NCBI RefSeq assembly: GCF_004403185.1
Contig: NZ_SOHJ01000012.1
Span: forward strand, 1-51,733
Reading direction: 5' to 3'
DNA from: Cryobacterium suzukii
GTDB taxonomy: Bacteria > Actinomycetota > Actinomycetes > Actinomycetales > Microbacteriaceae
DNA length: 51,733 bases
Program-made: the position numbers and the translations under genes
Shown: piece after piece, positions 43,805 to 51,631 of the stretch
Numbering within the stretch: position 1 is the stretch's first letter
How the letters are laid out: the number at the start of each line of letters is the position of its first letter
Notes under the pieces: generated by a model
The model's input: only the letters and a program-made list of their open reading frames with translations
What the model was told of the DNA's origin: nothing
Database searches by the model: none

Positions 43805-43812
43805 GCGTTCCC

Positions 43813-44598
43813 CTAAACGGACAGTCGAACTCGCCCTAACCAGTCATTCACGAGCACGGCACAGACCTCGGGTTGTTCGAGATGGACATTGTGGCCCGCG
43901 CCATCGAGTGTCACGAATGTCGCGCGCGGGTAGTGCTCAATCCGGCTCCAGGCATCGCGGTATCCAACAACCTGATCTTGTCGGCCCGTGACGTGGAGCG
44001 ATGGTTGCAGAAAAGGTGTGGGATGGACGTCCTCAGGATGCTGAGTAAGTGCGTAGCTCTCGGCAACGCGTTCGAGAGCAGATTGGTGGGCACCCCGGAC
44101 GCCGGGCAGCACGTACTCCAAGAACGCTTGGGCGCTATGCGGCGACTCAACCACAGCCATCGTGCGGTAGTCATCGAGTGCGTCACCGAGGATTGGCACC
44201 ACCCGGGGGTCTTGGTGGAGCACGACGCGGGCCGGTACCGTCCGGTCGTCGTATTGGGGGACGAAGACGCCCGCCAATGTCGCCAGTCCGAGAACCTGTG
44301 ATCGAAGCTCGTGTGCGATGTAGCGGGCAATCATTGCGCCAAAAGAGTTTCCGAGGATTGCGAATGACTCAGCGCCAACGCGAGACCGCACCTCGGCCAT
44401 CGCCGCCGCGGCAATTTCTTGGGTACTGCTTACGAAGTCGTCCGGCGATCCGGTCGCGCCCGGCAGATCGATGTAGATGCGCCGCCATCCGCCAGCATGC
44501 TCGAGAGTGGGCTCCAAGGGCAGCAAGATCCGATGATCGACCCCGAATCCGTGGAGTAGTACTAACGGCGTTCCCGAGCCAATTTCGTGTACAAGCAT
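43813..44598 (-). CDS. alpha/beta fold hydrolase
   Basis: A 261-residue alpha/beta hydrolase: oxyanion segment LLHGFG near 15-20, nucleophile Ser85 in GNSFG, and the catalytic His in DGAGHNVHLEQP near 237. The acid is likely in TGRQDQVVGY near 210. No signal peptide, so cytosolic. The ATG at 44598 is chosen because TAACCT stands six bases upstream as a leaderless promoter; a TTG one codon earlier would extend it by one residue. Esterase, lactonase or C-C hydrolase activity cannot be told apart. Confidence 0.87.
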   Translation of the reverse strand: MLVHEIGSGTPLVLLHGFGVDHRILLPLEPTLEHAGGWRRIYIDLPGATGSPDDFVSSTQEIAAAAMAEVRSRVGAESFAILGNSFGAMIARYIAHELRSQVLGLATLAGVFVPQYDDRTVPARVVLHQDPRVVPILGDALDDYRTMAVVESPHSAQAFLEYVLPGVRGAHQSALERVAESYALTQHPEDVHPTPFLQPSLHVTGRQDQVVGYRDAWSRIEHYPRATFVTLDGAGHNVHLEQPEVCAVLVNDWLGRVRLSV

Positions 44599-44604
44599 CA
44601 ACCA

Positions 44605-44610
44605 AGGTTA
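44605..44610 (-). promoter_or_regulatory. -10 element, leaderless promoter
   Basis: On the minus strand TAACCT is followed by TTGGTT and the ATG of the alpha/beta hydrolase gene. Confidence 0.45.
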
Positions 44611-44700
44611 GGGCGTTGATGTGTTGAGACGATGCTGGCTGATATCGAGACCGACCGCGGCTACGCTGCAGCGGCAGCTGAGCGGGCAGACCGGAGCGGG

Positions 44701-44730
44701 CGTCCCGTAAGAGGTTCCTGTTGCGGGACG
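44701..44730. repeat. hairpin containing an IS-end-like motif
   Basis: CGTCCCG (44701-44707) and CGGGACG (44724-44730) form a perfect seven-base stem. Its left part, TCCCGTAAGAGGTTCCT, matches 14 of 17 bases of a motif at 50135 whose first 14 bases recur at 51611 beside the IS30-family transposase end. Confidence 0.4.
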
Positions 44731-44864
44731 GGTCGAAGGCCGTGGATATCGGCTTTCGCTGGCTCACTGGGCGACGTTTCACCGTTCGAGGACGATCTAT
44801 GAGGATCGTTTTTTGTCGCGGCTCGCGATTCGGGCAATTTTCGTCGATGAGGCATGCTGGGTTC

Positions 44865-45473
44865 ATGGGCGAGACGGCGATCTATGTGGAGATCGAGATC
44901 AAAGCCGATGTTGACCGTGTGTGGCAGCTAACTCAGGACCCCGATCAGCATCCACGATGGGATCTGCGTTTTAGCTCTATCAGCCCGATCGCGACGCTTC
45001 CGACTGGTGGCAGCCGATTTATCTACCAGCGCCGGCTGCTCTTTCATACGATTAGGGGGACGGGTACCTCGCTCGGAGAGAAGCAGCGGCCGGACGGAAC
45101 ACTGACGTCGGCGCTGCGTTTTACGACGGATGACCGCCTTTCGCCGCTCCGAGCAGGACGAGGCTACTGGCGGTACATTCCCACGTCTCAGGGGACGACG
45201 TTCATAACCGGCTTTGACTATGAGCCGGGGTGGGGCCGGCTGATCGACCGGCTGGTCATGCGGCGCATTATCGGATGGATGACCGCGTGGAGCTTTGACC
45301 GCCTACGAATCTGGGCCGAAACCGGAACGCTGCCAGAGCGGTGGACGATCGGGTCTGTCCTCGCGTTCTGGCGCCCGGGCCGGCCGCAGGCTGCCCGATG
45401 CCGGCGGACACCCAGACGCGGCAACGCCATGGCTCTGGCCCCCACATCCCTGTTCACGCTGGACGCACCGTGA
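44865..45473 (+). CDS. SRPBCC family protein
   Basis: A 202-residue START/Bet v1-like (SRPBCC) protein: EIEIKADVDRVWQLTQDPDQHPRWD is the classical opening strand, helix and loop of this ligand-binding fold. The first 155 residues cover the fold, with GFDYEPGWGRLIDRLVMRRIIGWMT as the long C-terminal helix; the last 45 residues are Arg/Pro-rich and probably disordered. The start could also be the in-frame ATG at 44847. It overlaps the DUF4166 gene (GTGA), so the two are translated together. Such proteins bind lipids, polyketides or aromatic ligands. Confidence 0.82.
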   Translation: MGETAIYVEIEIKADVDRVWQLTQDPDQHPRWDLRFSSISPIATLPTGGSRFIYQRRLLFHTIRGTGTSLGEKQRPDGTLTSALRFTTDDRLSPLRAGRGYWRYIPTSQGTTFITGFDYEPGWGRLIDRLVMRRIIGWMTAWSFDRLRIWAETGTLPERWTIGSVLAFWRPGRPQAARCRRTPRRGNAMALAPTSLFTLDAP

Positions 45474-46138
45474 CGTCACTCTTCCACGAAGCCCTTGGCG
45501 CTGACTTCGACCGGTTGCATCCGATGTTGCAACGACGATTCGGAGTCGGTCTGGACGCCGGCTACGCGTGCATCGGCCGCGGCACGATGCTGCGGATCAG
45601 CCGAGGGCCATGGTGGACGATTCCATTTCTGCGCCTCGGGAAGATTCGCAATATCCTCATTCCCGATCTCGGCACAAACGTACCGTTCACGATCTGGAAC
45701 TACCCCTACCTCGACCCCTACGGGCGCGAAACCGTAACGTTCGTGCGTGAGTACCAGGTTCGCGACCGGCCCAGCCGGTTCGACGCGACTATGGTCCTCA
45801 GCGGCGGCAAAGTCCTGGATTATTTGGGTACGCACCAGCATCTGGCAGTCGACCTTGACCTGTCAGTCCAACCGGACGGGTCACTCCGGTTGCGCTCGGG
45901 CGCTCAACGCTTCTACGAGGGCCCCGTCGCGTTCCGGTTTCCCATGCTGTTCAGCGGTCGGGCAGAACTGCACGAATCCTACGACGACGCAGCTGGCGTC
46001 TACCGAGTCAGACTCGACGTGCGAAACCGTGTCTTTGGATTCCTGTTCGGCTACGAAGGGGAATTCACCTGCGACTTCGTTGAAGCTTGCGACGCTCCAG
46101 AGCGCCTTAAGCCCCGTCGACACGAACGGCGCGCCTAG
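45470..46138 (+). CDS. DUF4166 domain-containing protein
   Basis: A 222-residue protein resembling DUF4166: FHEALGADFDRLHPMLQRRFG at the N-terminus, then ISRGPWWTIPFLRLG, FTIWNYPYLDPYGRETVTFVRE and a C-terminal GYEGEFTCDF. DUF4166 is often fused or adjacent to saccharopine-dehydrogenase-like or SRPBCC proteins, as here. The GTG at 45470 overlaps the upstream stop. No catalytic residues are known; it is expected to be cytosolic and beta-rich. Confidence 0.82.
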   Translation: MTSLFHEALGADFDRLHPMLQRRFGVGLDAGYACIGRGTMLRISRGPWWTIPFLRLGKIRNILIPDLGTNVPFTIWNYPYLDPYGRETVTFVREYQVRDRPSRFDATMVLSGGKVLDYLGTHQHLAVDLDLSVQPDGSLRLRSGAQRFYEGPVAFRFPMLFSGRAELHESYDDAAGVYRVRLDVRNRVFGFLFGYEGEFTCDFVEACDAPERLKPRRHERRA

Positions 46139-46179
46139 GCGATCATCAGTCTGGCTTGCCCCTGCAGCGTTTGCGTGCT

Positions 46180-46228
46180 CTTCTCGGGGCGAGAAGCTGC
46201 GCCCGGCGCCCTGTTGATTTAGGTCAAC
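46180..46228. terminator. two adjacent hairpins between convergent genes
   Basis: CTTCTCG-GGG-CGAGAAG (46180-46196) is a perfect seven-base hairpin; GTTGA-TTTAGG-TCAAC (46213-46228) is a second, extendable through a bulge to CCC/GGG. They lie between two converging genes and have no T-run. Confidence 0.45.
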
Positions 46229-46271
46229 GGGCCAGCGGGTGTGGTCAGAGGTTTTCGTGGAGCCGGCGCTC

Positions 46272-47027
46272 TCACACTTTCGCAGGTAGTGACGCTAACC
46301 AGGAGAGGATGTCGGGTCCTATTACCGTCGCGTGGGCGGGAGCAAGCAGTACGCCCTCAGAGAGTACGTCCATCACGGGAGGCATTACCCGGACTTTCCG
46401 GGGGTCCCCACGCCGGGCGAGGATGCGGGAGGTGAGTTCAGGAAGTCGGACCTTCTCGGGCCCGGTGATGGTTTTGACCAGGCAGCCCGGATGGTTGAGG
46501 GCAGTCTCTACGAGAACCTCGGCGACGGTGTCTGCGGCAACTGGCTGAATGAGCCAGTCCTCGACGAGGACTTCACCGTCCAGGAAGGTGACTGCTGATG
46601 GATTTGTCGCGAATTCATGCCACTGTGTGGACTTCACGATGGTTGAGCGAATGGGGCTCTCGTTCACGATTTCCTCTTGCGCACGCTTTGCCGCGTAGTA
46701 GGCGAAATCGTCAAAGATGGTGTCTTCTACTCCGGCGATGGATAGGAACACTAGGTGGCCCACTCCTTGTGCGACGCAATTTTCCACGACGTTCCGGGTC
46801 GCTGAGGTGAGCGCCTCATGCAGTCCCATCGTCTCGTCCTGCGGGAAGGCATTGGTGACGTCGATCACCACATCAACCCCGCGCAGAGCTTCGCTCAGTC
46901 CCTCACCGGTGATGAGATTGACGCCGGTTGAACGCGATACTGCCACCACGGAAATTTTCTTCTTCGCAAACAGATTCACCGTGCGCGTGCCGGCCGTTCC
47001 GGTAGCTCCTAAAACTGCGATTTTCAT
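46272..47027 (-). CDS. NmrA-like / atypical SDR NAD(P)-binding protein
   Basis: A 251-residue Rossmann protein beginning MKIAVLGATGTAGTRTVNLF, the NAD(P)-binding GATGTAG motif of NmrA-type atypical SDRs. A second landmark is HLVFLSIAGVED near 106-117 and YYAAKRAQEEIV near 125-136, where Tyr and Lys keep the SDR spacing; IRSTIVKSTQWHEF follows. Such proteins sense redox state or reduce quinones and other carbonyls. The start overlaps the end of the Rrf2 gene by four bases, so it belongs to that regulator's operon and is its probable target. Confidence 0.85.
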   Translation of the reverse strand: MKIAVLGATGTAGTRTVNLFAKKKISVVAVSRSTGVNLITGEGLSEALRGVDVVIDVTNAFPQDETMGLHEALTSATRNVVENCVAQGVGHLVFLSIAGVEDTIFDDFAYYAAKRAQEEIVNESPIRSTIVKSTQWHEFATNPSAVTFLDGEVLVEDWLIQPVAADTVAEVLVETALNHPGCLVKTITGPEKVRLPELTSRILARRGDPRKVRVMPPVMDVLSEGVLLAPAHATVIGPDILSWLASLPAKV

Positions 47028-47524
47028 ATGTCTTGACCAGCTTTCCTGTTCTTATTTCCAACGAATTCGTTTAGATTCTGGCCGCTGAGCGCGTCAATGC
47101 CACCGGCGAGATCATTGATTGACACGGTTGCCAAACTCTCTCGCCAGGCTTGCTCGGCCTGCCACATGGCAGCAGCGATGCGACACGCTCCGCTCGCCCG
47201 GATTTCGGCGGAGCGGTCTTGGAACAGCCCGTCGCACCGGATTTCCGTGCAGCGGAATAGTGTTCTATCTCCGTCGAGTGCCTCCACGACATCAGCGAGG
47301 GTGATTTCAGCGGCGGGCCGTGAGAGTGAGAATCCTCCTGTGGATCCGGGAGTGGATATCAGCAAGCCGTGCCGTGACAGAGCCTGAAGGTGCTTATTCA
47401 AGTACGTCGGAGAGAGGCCGTAGACCTCAGCCAAAGTCGAAGTTGGGACGGGGTGACTTTCACCCAATCGCTCCAACACGACGAGGCAGTGTGCGGCCCA
47501 CTCGACGCCCTTAGGGAGTTGCAT
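47024..47524 (-). CDS. Rrf2 family transcriptional regulator
   Basis: A 166-residue Rrf2 regulator. The winged helix-turn-helix spans about residues 5-80 (LAEVYGLSPTYLNKHLQALSRHG; wing STPGSTGGFSLSRP). Three cysteines, in FRCTEIRCDG and GACRIA, sit where other Rrf2 proteins hold an iron-sulphur cluster, although the spacing differs from IscR and NsrR, so redox or electrophile sensing by thiols is also possible. A perfect dyad overlaps its promoter, pointing to self-repression. The downstream NmrA-like gene is coupled. CcsB is divergent from it. Confidence 0.9.
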   Translation of the reverse strand: MQLPKGVEWAAHCLVVLERLGESHPVPTSTLAEVYGLSPTYLNKHLQALSRHGLLISTPGSTGGFSLSRPAAEITLADVVEALDGDRTLFRCTEIRCDGLFQDRSAEIRASGACRIAAAMWQAEQAWRESLATVSINDLAGGIDALSGQNLNEFVGNKNRKAGQDI

Positions 47525-47834
47525 GATGTTGAGCCTAGCAATCTAGACATTTTATATCCAGATTGCTCAACTTAGATGCGGTGAGACGCATAACCCAGCC
47601 GTGTCCGCCACCAGATTGGTTGGTCGTGATGTTCTGTGCGGCTATTCCTCGATGGCGCACTTCGTCGCTTGACTCTGCTCAATGTGCGTCACTCATTTCG
47701 CCTGCCGACATCGCTCGGTGGATCATGTCCTACGGGCAGGGCGCTCGGTGACTGAATATGATCGGGTCGTGGCTGACGAGTTTGATAGCCCAGTTTCTGC
47801 CGCCCGGATTCTGGGCCTGCCGATGGAGCGACGT
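47525..47834. other. divergent intergenic region, Rrf2 and CcsB promoters
   Basis: The 310-bp gap holds the Rrf2 dyad next to the Rrf2 start; the remaining 265 bp in front of CcsB have no recognised site. An open frame joined in phase to CcsB (from 47682) lacks a ribosome-binding site and membrane character, so it is not counted as part of CcsB. Confidence 0.45.
47537..47567. promoter_or_regulatory. dyad operator of the Rrf2 regulator
   Basis: AGCAATCT (47537-47544) and AGATTGCT (47560-47567) are perfect inverted arms around an AT-rich 15-base centre. It ends 13 bases from the Rrf2 ATG. On the minus strand the centre contains TATAAAAT, and a TAGGCT overlaps the near arm seven bases before the ATG; either could be the -10. 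Binding here would block transcription. Confidence 0.65.
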
Positions 47835-48875
47835 ATGGTTATAGCCATGATGACCGATCCGCTTGCGACCCTTTCGCTCGTCGCAACCTATTCCGCAATC
47901 GCCGTCTATGTGCTCGCATTTGTCGCCTTCACTATCGACCTTTCGGCCCGATCCGCTCGCGCCCTCGCCGCGCAGGATGTGACGGCGCACCGCGACAGCC
48001 TTACTTCGTCCGAGCGCGATGTCCCGCCGGTCTTTGCCGGCGCAAGCGGGACCGTCCCCGGCACCGCCGTACGCGAGCGAATTGACATCCCCACTCTCCC
48101 GGACCGACGCGGTACGCGGTTCGGCCGCGTCGCAATCGCCCTCACCGTCATCGCATGGATGTTGCACGTCACCAGTACAGTTCTTCGTGGTATCGCGAAC
48201 GGCTACGTGCCGTGGTCGAACATGTTCGAGTTCGCCTTAGTCGGCACCGGCATCATGACCGGGATGTTTCTCCTCTTGAACTTCAAGCGCGACCTTCAAT
48301 TCTTGGGTGCCTTTATTACCGGTATCGTCGCGATCCTGCTCGGGTTAGCGACGGTCAACTTTTATGTGGACGTCGTTCCACTTGCGGTGCCCTTGCAATC
48401 AGCTTGGTTGGTCATTCACGTCTTTGTCGCTTCACTCGGCACCGCGTTTTTCGCCGTCGGCGCTGGCCTCTCGATCATGCAGGTACTCCAGGCGCGACGC
48501 GCGACGGGAAGGCGGGAACGTGCCCACTTCCTCGACACGCTCCCTACTGCTGAAAAGCTCGAATCCCGTGCCTACGGGGTGATCATCATCGGCTTTATGT
48601 TCTGGACCTTTACCCTCATGGCCGGCTCAATCTGGGCCGAGCAGGCTTGGGGCCGCTACTGGGGTTGGGACACGAAGGAAGTGTGGACGTTTATCGTCTG
48701 GGTCGTGTTCGCCGGATATATCCATGCCCGAGCAACCCGGGGCTGGCGTGGTACCCGGACGGCGTGGCTTGCGATCATAGGCTTCAGTACCGTTCTATTC
48801 AACTTCACGATAGTAAACCTCTTCTTCAACGGACTTCATTCATACAGCGGCATTCCAGGGGTCGATGGTCCCTAG
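47835..48875 (+). CDS. ccsB: c-type cytochrome biogenesis protein CcsB
   Basis: A 346-residue membrane protein of system II cytochrome c maturation, which with ResB carries and ligates haem outside the membrane. It has about eight helices; the haem-handling WGWDTKEVW motif is near residues 275-283, with conserved His in VIHVFVASLGTAFFAVGAG and GLHSYSG near the end. A 45-residue loop after the first helix is not conserved. The ATG at 47835 has GGAG six bases upstream; ATG at 47847 is also possible. Usually ccsB follows resA, ccdA and resB; none is present on either side, so it is a lone gene or a displaced second copy. Confidence 0.9.
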   Translation: MVIAMMTDPLATLSLVATYSAIAVYVLAFVAFTIDLSARSARALAAQDVTAHRDSLTSSERDVPPVFAGASGTVPGTAVRERIDIPTLPDRRGTRFGRVAIALTVIAWMLHVTSTVLRGIANGYVPWSNMFEFALVGTGIMTGMFLLLNFKRDLQFLGAFITGIVAILLGLATVNFYVDVVPLAVPLQSAWLVIHVFVASLGTAFFAVGAGLSIMQVLQARRATGRRERAHFLDTLPTAEKLESRAYGVIIIGFMFWTFTLMAGSIWAEQAWGRYWGWDTKEVWTFIVWVVFAGYIHARATRGWRGTRTAWLAIIGFSTVLFNFTIVNLFFNGLHSYSGIPGVDGP

Positions 48876-49105
48876 CGCAATGAGCGCGCTATTGCCAAGA
48901 GATGGTGTTTTTCAGCAGCGTGGTTCTTGTGACCTGCGCGGGACAACCTAATTTTGAAATGTACTAACCGTTCTCTATGGTGCTCTTACGGGCGACCGCG
49001 GGATCGCAGTATGATTGCCACCTCTGCGATGATCCTCGTTAATAGGTCCCTCGCTCAGAGCGAATCAGGCATCGATTCATCTCGGTTGTACGATTGACTG
49101 GCGCT

Positions 49106-50081
49106 ATGACTCGCACACTCATTCTCGGAGGAACCGCCTGGCTTGGTCGAGAGATAGCCGAGCAGTTGGCGGTTCAAGGCCAGGACGTGACGTGCCTTGC
49201 GCGCGGTGAATCTGGAGCAGTCCCACCCGGCGTGACGTTTGTCCGCTCCGACCGGCGATCACCTGGATCCTACGATCCTTGTCTCTGGTGAAGCTTGGGA
49301 CGAAATCATTGAGCTCAGCGATGACGCGGACCTCGTCGCCGGAGCGCTCGGGGCTTTGGCCGGCAGCACGGCGCATTGGACCTTGGTCTCCTCCGTCTCC
49401 GTGTATGCGAGCAATGCTGAACCGGGTGCCGACGAGGACGCCGTCCTCGTTGAGCCGTCCGACCTCGATGATTACGCGCACGCGAAAGTCGCCGCCGAGC
49501 GCGCCACGGCGGAGGCGGTGGGTGATCGTCTTCTTATTGCGAGACCGGGCCTGATCGTGGGGCCAGGCGACAAAAGCGATCGGTTCGGCTATTGGGTATC
49601 CAGGCTCGCCGCGGCTCCCGAGGAAGCCGTTCTCGTACCGAATGCCGAGGATCGGTACGTGCAGTTCATCGACGTTCGGGACCTTGCCGGATGGCTCATC
49701 AGTGCGGGACAGCGCGGCCTGACCGGCGTCTACAACGCCGTCGGGAGCGAACATGAACTCTCCACGGTTCTGCTGGCCGCCGCCCGGGTCGCAGGCCACA
49801 CGGGCGAACTCATCGCGGCCGAGGACGACTGGCTAACTGCGCACAGTGTCAATTACTGGGCTGGCCCGCGGTCCCTTCCGTTGTGGCTTCCCCGCAGCGA
49901 CTTCGCCTTCGCTCAGCGCAGCCGCAGCCGCTTTGTCGCAGCGGGCGGAACCGAGCGAGCCCTGCAGGACACGCTCGAGGACGTGCTGGCGGACGAACGG
50001 GGCCGTGGACTCGACCGGGAACGCCGATCTGGCCTCACCCAGCAAGAGCAGCGCGTTCTCCTCACTGAGGTCGACGCGTAA
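49106..50081 (+). pseudogene. NAD-dependent epimerase/dehydratase family gene, frameshifted
   Basis: The first frame gives MTRTLILGGTAWLGREI, a Rossmann start with GGTAWLG, and reads to a TGA at 49289-49291. The rest of the same protein continues in another frame as LVSGEAWDEIIELS, then WTLVSSVSVYASN, the GPGDKSDRFGYW segment and VNYWAGPRSLPLWLP to a stop at 50081. The switch falls within a few bases of 49277, consistent with one extra base. Both parts together equal the normal family length of about 325 residues. This may be a recent inactivation or an assembly error; no slippery sequence suggests programmed frameshifting. The intact enzyme would be a nucleoside-diphosphate-sugar-type epimerase or reductase. 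Confidence 0.85.
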
Positions 50082-50134
50082 AAAACCCGCGACGCAGAAC
50101 TAGTCAATCGTGCCCCAGAAGCCACGATTAAGAA

Positions 50135-50148
50135 TCCCGTAGAGGGTT
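50135..50148 (+). repeat. IS-end-like motif, copy 2
   Basis: TCCCGTAGAGGGTT is identical to 51611-51624 beside the IS30 transposase end and similar to 44702-44718. It lies in the gap after the frameshifted epimerase. Confidence 0.35.
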
Positions 50149-50251
50149 CCTCATACGGCCTGTAGTCGCCCCTCGTCCGGCATCGTGTTTCCGCTGCTCG
50201 ATCGTGGCGCATCATTGAAAGTAGCGGATGATCCGGCGGATCGGTGGCTGG

Positions 50252-51202
50252 TTAGCGGTTGGTCGTGTTGGCCGTCCCACGCCAACCGATGGCGATACTC
50301 CAGCTCGCGAAGCCGACAGCCGCAAGTCCGGCTATCAGAGCAATGACTCGCACAATGTCCGTACTCGCGCCGGCATCGATGACGCCCAGAACCAATTCCT
50401 GATTGATCAGCTCGCCCCGTCCCAGGAGCGTGGCGATGACACTCATGAACAGGATAGCCAACGTGGTATTCAGAATCGCCATGCTGGTGGTCCACCGGCC
50501 GACGATAAGGATTCTGACCGACAGCGCCGCTCGTGCTGCTATCAAAGTGAACAGGACGCTGATCGCCCAGGGCCACAGGTCGGGGTTGAGGATCGAGACC
50601 GGTTCGGCATCCAGCCGCGCGAAGCCTGCGAAGCCATCCCAGAACATCGCTCCCGCCAAGATGGTGAGGCCAATGAGCGAAGCAACGGAGTCTCCGCGGT
50701 TGACATGACTACGTGGATAATCCGGCAGGCGATCCACATTCCAATGACCTCTGGAGGTAGTGCCGATGCGCTCGAGGACGGCGAAGAGGAGGGTTAGCCA
50801 GAACGTGACGTGCACTGCGACGGAGAGGCCCATGGTGATCCCGGCGGCGATGATCTCGCCGATGGAATCGTTCGAGAAGGATTCGATCAGTGCGACGCCA
50901 ATGAACGTGACGAGCGGAACTGTTGCGAGAAGTATCTTGAGAAGCCTCGCCCAGGTGAGGTAGTGCCGTGGGCCGATCAGATGCAGTGGCCGGTCGGCGT
51001 AGCCAGCGGCCAGGAGCGCGGGGTCGCCGAGCTCTGTCAACACCGCACGTTCAGCATCCACTCGTTTCACGCCCTGTTCGACGCGAGCGTCGATTGCGTC
51101 GGCGATGGAGCCTTCGAGCTCGGCCCGAACGTCAGCGTCTGATGCCGTGCCGAGGTTTTTGGTCGTCGCGGTGATGTAGCGCTGGGTGAGTGTGGCGGTC
51201 AT
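50252..51202 (-). CDS. HAAS/permease-prefix domain membrane protein
   Basis: A 316-residue protein. Residues 1-75 form a helical permease-prefix/HAAS domain (LTQRYITATTKN; ELEGSIADAIDARVEQG; AVLTELGDPALLAAGY), a cytosolic module that typically accompanies PadR regulators. Seven or so membrane helices follow, separated by short loops. The ATG at 51202 is one base after the PadR stop. The PadR protein likely controls it. The role of the membrane part is unknown. Confidence 0.85.
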   Translation of the reverse strand: MTATLTQRYITATTKNLGTASDADVRAELEGSIADAIDARVEQGVKRVDAERAVLTELGDPALLAAGYADRPLHLIGPRHYLTWARLLKILLATVPLVTFIGVALIESFSNDSIGEIIAAGITMGLSVAVHVTFWLTLLFAVLERIGTTSRGHWNVDRLPDYPRSHVNRGDSVASLIGLTILAGAMFWDGFAGFARLDAEPVSILNPDLWPWAISVLFTLIAARAALSVRILIVGRWTTSMAILNTTLAILFMSVIATLLGRGELINQELVLGVIDAGASTDIVRVIALIAGLAAVGFASWSIAIGWRGTANTTNR

Positions 51203-51203
51203 C

Positions 51204-51542
51204 TCAGTTCTCCGATGCGGTGAGGGACGCGATCGCAGAAGTCAGCGATCGCCATTCGGCGGTGAGGATCGTGGCGAGAAGGGTGCCTGAATTTGAGGTG
51301 CGGTAGAACTTGCGTGGCCTGGCCTCTTCGGTATTCCATTCGCTGTTGAGGTAGCCCTGCTTTTCGAGCCGGCGTAACAGCGGATAGAGCGTGTTGGCAT
51401 CGGTTGTGAAACCGCGCTGGGCGAGTTCCTCGAGGAGCTTGTAGCCATAGCCCGGTGTGTGAAGAATCTGCAGGCAGGCGAGCACCACTGTTCCCCGGCG
51501 TACCTCCTGCAGGTGGGTGTCGAGAGATACGGGGTCGGTCAT
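51204..51542 (-). CDS. PadR family transcriptional regulator
   Basis: A 112-residue PadR regulator: RRGTVVLACLQILHTPGYGYKLLEEL is the first helix and turn, NTLYPLLRRLEKQGYL the recognition helix, and RPRKFYRTSNSG the wing; a C-terminal helix serves for dimer formation. The ATG at 51542 is used since TAACGT lies seven bases upstream in a leaderless layout; GTG at 51551 is the alternative. The gene forms an operon with the HAAS membrane protein. Confidence 0.9.
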   Translation of the reverse strand: MTDPVSLDTHLQEVRRGTVVLACLQILHTPGYGYKLLEELAQRGFTTDANTLYPLLRRLEKQGYLNSEWNTEEARPRKFYRTSNSGTLLATILTAEWRSLTSAIASLTASEN

Positions 51543-51549
51543 ATCGCTC

Positions 51550-51579
51550 ACGTTACTGTGTGGCAGACACTATTGTCAA
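51550..51579 (-). promoter_or_regulatory. promoter of the PadR operon
   Basis: On the minus strand a consensus -35 TTGACA (51574-51579) is 18 bp from the -10 TAACGT (51550-51555), which is seven bases before the ATG. Between them GTGT-N5-ACAC is a short dyad that PadR could bind. Confidence 0.6.
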
Positions 51580-51610
51580 TCACGCGTGTCAATGCAACGG
51601 TCCTGCACGG

Positions 51611-51624
51611 TCCCGTAGAGGGTT
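51611..51624 (+). repeat. IS-end-like motif, copy 3, next to the transposase end
   Basis: TCCCGTAGAGGGTT lies eight bases beyond the transposase stop codon, where an IS30-family element should have its terminal repeat. It matches 50135-50148 exactly. Confidence 0.4.
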
Positions 51625-51631
51625 GGCGGAT

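Noticed and set aside
47682..47834. In-phase N-terminal extension of CcsB
   Set aside because: The extension lacks a ribosome-binding site and hydrophobic character, while a GGAG-preceded ATG exists at 47835 next to the first membrane helix.
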